From positions 6,065,992 through 6,129,991 of the forward strand of contig CM075194.1 of assembly GCA_037577475.1 (NCBI GenBank): DNA of 64,000 nucleotides. Direction: 5' to 3'. This DNA is from Chaunax sp. Z400 (Eukaryota > Chordata > Actinopteri > Lophiiformes > Chaunacidae). The notes beneath the pieces are model-generated. The model made no database searches. It was not told where the DNA came from and saw nothing but the letters and a program-made list of their open reading frames with translations. The stretch's first letter is position 1. Every line of letters starts with the position of its first letter. Both the position numbers and the translations under genes were made by a program. Below, piece after piece: positions 59,303 to 64,000 of the stretch.

Positions 59303-62300
59303 GTACTGTATCATTCTCCCTGCTCTTTATTCTCAGCAGATAACCTCTGCTTTCTATGTGGGGGTTAATCCAGGGATGACGAGGGGATGTTCCTCAACTT
59401 GTTGCATCTGCAGCCTCTCAGTCTGCTGGGATTTGTCCATCCAACAGTTACAAAACACAATGAGACAACTGTCCTTTCACTCCTGACTCCCAAAGCCTGG
59501 CGCCCCCCCCCCCCACCACAGGATCACAGCACACTGACCAGCAATCCCCATTCACTCAACTGCTGGATAACAACATAAAGGGGATCAATTCTTTTGAATG
59601 GATGAATCCCTTTCATGGGATTTGACAGAGATCTTCTGGAGAAGTTTCATTATACTTGATTAATTAAATTAGTGTGCATGTCACCACTGTAGCAATGTGA
59701 CAACTAAACAAAGTGAATAATTTATTTTCTCTCTAATTCCATGTGTAAATAACACAATGCAGTATGCATGACTATTTTCATGCATTTCAGTGGTCTAATT
59801 TGTGTCAGTATAGGAGTCTCTGAAAGAAAGCAATGAATGCAACAGCAATGATTGGGAAGACAAAGATATTATTCTCAAGAACAAGATGTAAGATTTTACC
59901 TGCCTGCTTTAATATCCATCAACAGTAGTATGCTAGCAAATGTTAGCCTCAAGGGCTAGAGTGTTTACCGCTGCTTGGGAGAAGCGTCAGCTTCTCTGGA
60001 ATGCCTCTCATTGGCTATAGCGAGGTTTCTAATAAAGATCATCCAGAGTTTATCTCCTAAATGTTAAACCTGTTTAAAAAAATATTGGGGCCATTTTTTT
60101 TCTTCAGATACAAATACATTTCTTTCATTGTATTCTGACATAACAGTGTAAAGATGCATATATTGTAAATATATTGCAAAGGATATATAGGTTAGCTGTT
60201 TAATTATGACATTTTAACAAAGTTGCACAGACTTAGAAAACCTTTCAGCGACGTAACGGTAACAACATTATAAAGTACAGGAAACGTCACGCAGAGGACG
60301 TTGAGAAGACATAAAAAAAAAAAAACATAGAATACCCGTTGTGTTGTAACATTGCAATCAAACGTCCCAATCAAGACATTGCAAGGACATATTGTGTTTG
60401 TAGGGTTGTCAGGACGAGTGAATCATGGTGAAATCGGCCCGATTCTCCTGCAGTGTGAGCCACGTTTTAAAGATGTTTTATTGGCTTATGTTAACAGTCA
60501 GTACAGCTTCCATAGGATGGAGATGCACAAGGCCAGGCTAAAGTTGAGCAACAGCCAATTTGCCCTCTGTGGCTTAGCTGCCCCAGTAGAGGTAAAAAAA
60601 AAAAATTTAAAAGCTGTCTATAATCGCTAAAGTTAAACCAAATTAAATCGCCTTATCATCCAGACTTTTATTAAGTTATGATAGGAATGCTTCTATGGGA
60701 CACAAACATGAGGCAGCCCAGAGCTGTGATAAGCTATGCCCCCTGTAATTCAACAGTACAGCACCTAGACATGGTGTTGTTGCTGATGAATGAAGGCTCT
60801 GGGTCTTTTAAGGTTATGGAAATTATTGACAACAAATGGTTTAACCAATGGCATAAACTGTAAATAAAAATCTCCACATATGCTTCCAAACAGCTTGTCG
60901 TGTTTGCAACACAAACACTTAACTAGCTATCCCGCCAGCTAACATATAGGCAGCAGGTTTAAGATTTCTTTTAATTAAAATGTGTGCACTATTTATGTCC
61001 ATGCAGCATAGCATCATAGATTAAACTGCTCATGTAGCTGTAGTCCAAGCATTAGCCAGATCCCCAGCCTGGCAGAGCACCTGCAGTGGATGTACTGTAT
61101 GCTGCTGGAGTTCAGCCTTTTAAAGGGAATAGCGAGCAATAAACACAATGACATCATCACATCATCTGTCACTTCTATAGCACCATGACCCCACAGCTCC
61201 ATAAAGATTGTAAGCTGTGTCTATAAAAAAAATCCAATCCAAAAAGGATCCATTCAATATCAAGTTAAACTAAAGAATCATTAATTAATAGAGAACTAAA
61301 TGAACTAAATCTTTTCAACATCAACAAAAAAAGAAAAGAAAAATCAGCTCATGTTCAACACACCATAAAACAGAAGTGCTGTGGAGGCGCCATGGCTCCC
61401 AGGTGGGCTGTATTCTCCTTTGGAAACCATAATCACTTTCTTTTTAGTCTTATTCTTTAGATGATCAGGATGATGGATTGGAATGAATTCCCACACGTCT
61501 CTCTTAACATAACAGGCTGCACACTATTACTTGTAGCTGTGATGTAATGGCCCTTGTTGATGAAGAAGCCATATTTCATTTTTAAACTGGCTCCTTGGTT
61601 ACAAAAGAAAAACACACTTCTGGAGTGTGAAAGAGTTGGAGAGGAGCTGACGTCGAAGGCCCCACACACAGACATTCACGCAGGATTACACAAACAACCA
61701 TCGCACACGGACAAAGTTTGGCCTCGTTTCTTTTACAGTGTGTTTGTTTGAATCTGTATTTATGTCGTCCATCACCTCAAGAACTCTGCGCCTAGTCTGT
61801 TGAAAGCCTTTTCTCCATAAATGTGTCTTGACTGGAAGTGGGTCAGAAGTACTTTGTTCATCTTCAGCCTCTTGTGTTGTCTTGACACTCTCACTCACTA
61901 TCAGCACATGGCAGCCTGATTGATGGAACATGCTCAGTAGATTAGAGCTGAACTGTTTGGATACAGTTTGCCTGATAGAGCACTTACGCAAGGCTCCACT
62001 TGTGTTTTCCTTCGTGTCTGCTGACAAGTCAGGGATTGCAGCAGAGCGGTGAGGGACGCCGTGTTGGACAAGGCTGACTGGTACAACAACATGGTTGTGT
62101 TATCAAAGGCAACAACACGAGGTTAAAAAAAGACCATTTTTCTAGGCTCTTTGGTTTATTTGACTGTATAATCAAGAGTGACAGGAGAGTGGAGTGCCTC
62201 CATTGCATATACTTTAACACTTGTGTTACATTGCGTTTAAACATGAAGTCTCTGTAATCATGTCTATCAGCTCTATCACTCTGGTTGTATTTTTTTTACA

Positions 62301-63334
62301 TTTTGTTGCTACGTTATGGTTGTTGTTTTTTACTTCTGATGATCCTGGAAAAAGGGATCCCTTCTTTCTTCTAGAGGTGTTTCTCTCACTTGTTTCTATT
62401 GATAGAAGTCACTTTTGGGGTCAGTCTTATAGTAGAGACTTCATTTTTCAGTCACTTCAGTTTTTAATGCTAGGTCAAGCGAGATGAAATGACGTTCCAG
62501 TCTTTGTTGATGGGAATTTCACCAATCACAAAGTTCTTCAACTAAAGAAAGAAATATGTCGAAAGCAAGTATCGCATTGTTTTTACTAACTTGGTTATCA
62601 ATTAGTAAGTAGTTGTTTGCATTCTATGTAGTCTCTAATAATCCATCATGATCGACTTATTTTGTGACCCCATGGACACAACTGGTTACATGTTTTTCAA
62701 TATAACCTATTTGAACACTAACATCATGTAATCTTTGTAGGTTTAATGTCAATTAAATTCAAAATATGAACAGGAAACATGAACAAGGATGTTTAAATTG
62801 CAGAGCTGAGGTTTTAAACTTGCAATATATCTTATTAAATCAAACGTGATTACATACAATGATAGATTGTTCTCTGGTTTTCCGGCTGTGGGAGTAATTC
62901 ATACCCTCCTCTATGAAGATACCATGCAGAGCTGCTCACAATGAGAGATGAGCCGCTGAATAAGACATAACTGAGTCTGAGATCCACAGGAGGTCCATGT
63001 GACATATCCTCCAAGTCTTACGTGAGCTGGTGCCCAGATAGAGAGGCTTAAAGCAGGAGATTGCTCAGAGCTAAGGCCCGAGGCCCTTAAATTCCCTGCT
63101 GTAGGTCTAATCCGTCTTAAAGAAGCTAAAATATGAGCCAACCTTTGCAGAAAAATTTGCTTTAGAGGATTTAGATCAAATAGTAGCCTACTTACATGTG
63201 ATTCTTAAAATTCTATTAAAGCAGTGTTCAAATTTTTTCAAAATAATACAGTCTTATGAACGTACACTACAAATCCATCAGTTGCTCCCATTCGACTAAC
63301 ACAACAGCCATAACTGTACACTTTTGACAGCAGA
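59303..63334. other. No gene seen; C run at 59503-59514
   Basis: About 4 kb of mostly unique DNA. A run of 12 C lies at 59503-59514. A short GCTAGCAAATGTTAGCC patch at 59933 echoes the repeat at 31.4 kb. A-rich runs occur at about 60313 and 60596. No exon recognised. Confidence 0.5.
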
Positions 63335-63460
63335 CAGCATATTAGCATGCTAACGAGCTAATGCATGAAATATTGTGTAAAGATTAAATGCTGGTTTTGG
63401 TACGTTAGTATATTATTTGGTAAACGTTTGCATGTTAACCTGCATGTTATTATGCTGGTC
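63335..63460 (-). mobile_element. Possible inverted fragment of the 31.4-kb repeat family
   Basis: ATTAGCATGCTAACGAGCTAA and GTAAACGTTTGCATGTTAAC resemble, on the minus strand, the TTAGCATGC-rich part of the family seen at 31434-31559. The match is short and uneven, so assignment is tentative. Confidence 0.3.
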
Positions 63461-64000
63461 AGGTTAAAATTAAGACAAATATGATGTCTTAAATTAACTA
63501 AAATGGCCACTCTAAATGTAAATGTAAATATCTGAGTAGAGAAAAAATATTTTAAGTGCATGTAACAGCTTTTTTGTGGCGCATAATGACCACATCAGTA
63601 AGTTCAGCCCAGGGTGTCAAATACTGCCATTCCTTGTTACAGTCCTGGATAACACCTTTATTTAACCACTCTTTTTTGCAGTGTGATTCCATTCAACCTC
63701 CGTTCACACTGATTAAGATCCAGCACACAGCAGAACTTATCATTGGCTGAAGGCAGGTTTCAGAGCCACAATCTGAAAGCGAATACCAGCAGAAAGGTGT
63801 CGCCGAATGCTGATCTGATCAAAAGGCCTATCAGCTTATTCGGGTAGTGTTTTCAAAAGGGGTTCCTCGGTGCAATGTAGCTGGTAAAGCAGGCTTGTCA
63901 ATCCTCGAAGCACTCCTTATCTGTTCTTTGTTGGCCCTGTGTACGCTGATCACGTCCATTGTTGTGCTGGTCCCATTGAGGCCGGAGTGAATGAGCCTGC
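63461..64000. other. No gene seen
   Basis: Unique DNA to the window end; no truncated gene can be recognised at the boundary. Confidence 0.45.

Noticed and set aside
1..64000. CRISPR arrays, bacterial operons, tRNA or rRNA genes
   Set aside because: None found. Composition and repeats are vertebrate, and the only regular array is a 24-bp minisatellite without spacers.

Overview
The window reads as nuclear DNA of a teleost fish, most likely a percomorph (perch-like). This rests on composition and repeats: moderate AT richness, many dinucleotide and tetranucleotide microsatellites, and several dispersed families that I recognise from memory as typical of teleost genomes. Those include an RTE/Rex3-like LINE end with an ATCC/GGAT tail, 'GGATAAGCGG' LINE/SINE tails, solo LTRs ending in TGACA or TAACA, MITEs with CACTGCAAA or CACTGTA ends, the 'AGTGGTGGAA' and 'GCTGATGGACAGA' families, and a hAT-like 'CAGGGACGCCGCCAG' end. 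Family names are recalled and were not checked against a library.

I found no protein-coding gene, tRNA, rRNA or other RNA gene I can defend. Apart from one LINE remnant, the longer open frames resemble no protein I know. Many open only at a CTG, GTG or TTG codon, and many lie in low-complexity DNA. The window is best described as a gene desert or the inside of a very large intron.

Layout. 1-9 kb: non-coding DNA with TC and TG microsatellites, a MITE near 4.6 kb and a possible regulatory block at 5.74-5.97 kb. 9.67-10.32 kb: a solo LTR with a matching 5-bp target duplication. 14.6-15.35 kb: a 24-bp minisatellite whose period keeps several frames open. 17.3-18 kb: a dispersed repeat, then a conserved-looking block. 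21.44-22.75 kb: a DNA transposon relic carrying a second copy of the same LTR. 27-38 kb: LINE tails and a repeat shared by 27.2 and 37.5 kb. 38.9-40.0 kb: pyrimidine-rich on the + strand. 41.6-42.0 kb: a 5'-truncated LINE with a probable 7-bp target duplication. 46-50 kb: microsatellites and a 0.5-kb dispersed repeat. 50.45-51.07 kb: a 206-codon ATG frame of unknown meaning. 53.0-53.44 kb: an LTR-like unit. 55.8-56.7 kb: related repeat pieces. 58.57-59.0 kb: a hAT-like relic.

No genes here can be shown to work together. If the window has a function it is probably regulatory: several unique blocks rich in homeodomain-type ATTA cores are listed at low confidence as candidate conserved non-coding elements. 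I saw nothing that amounts to a new biological system. The best leads are the minisatellite, the nested LTR in the DNA element, the repeat shared at 27 and 37 kb, and the candidate regulatory blocks.
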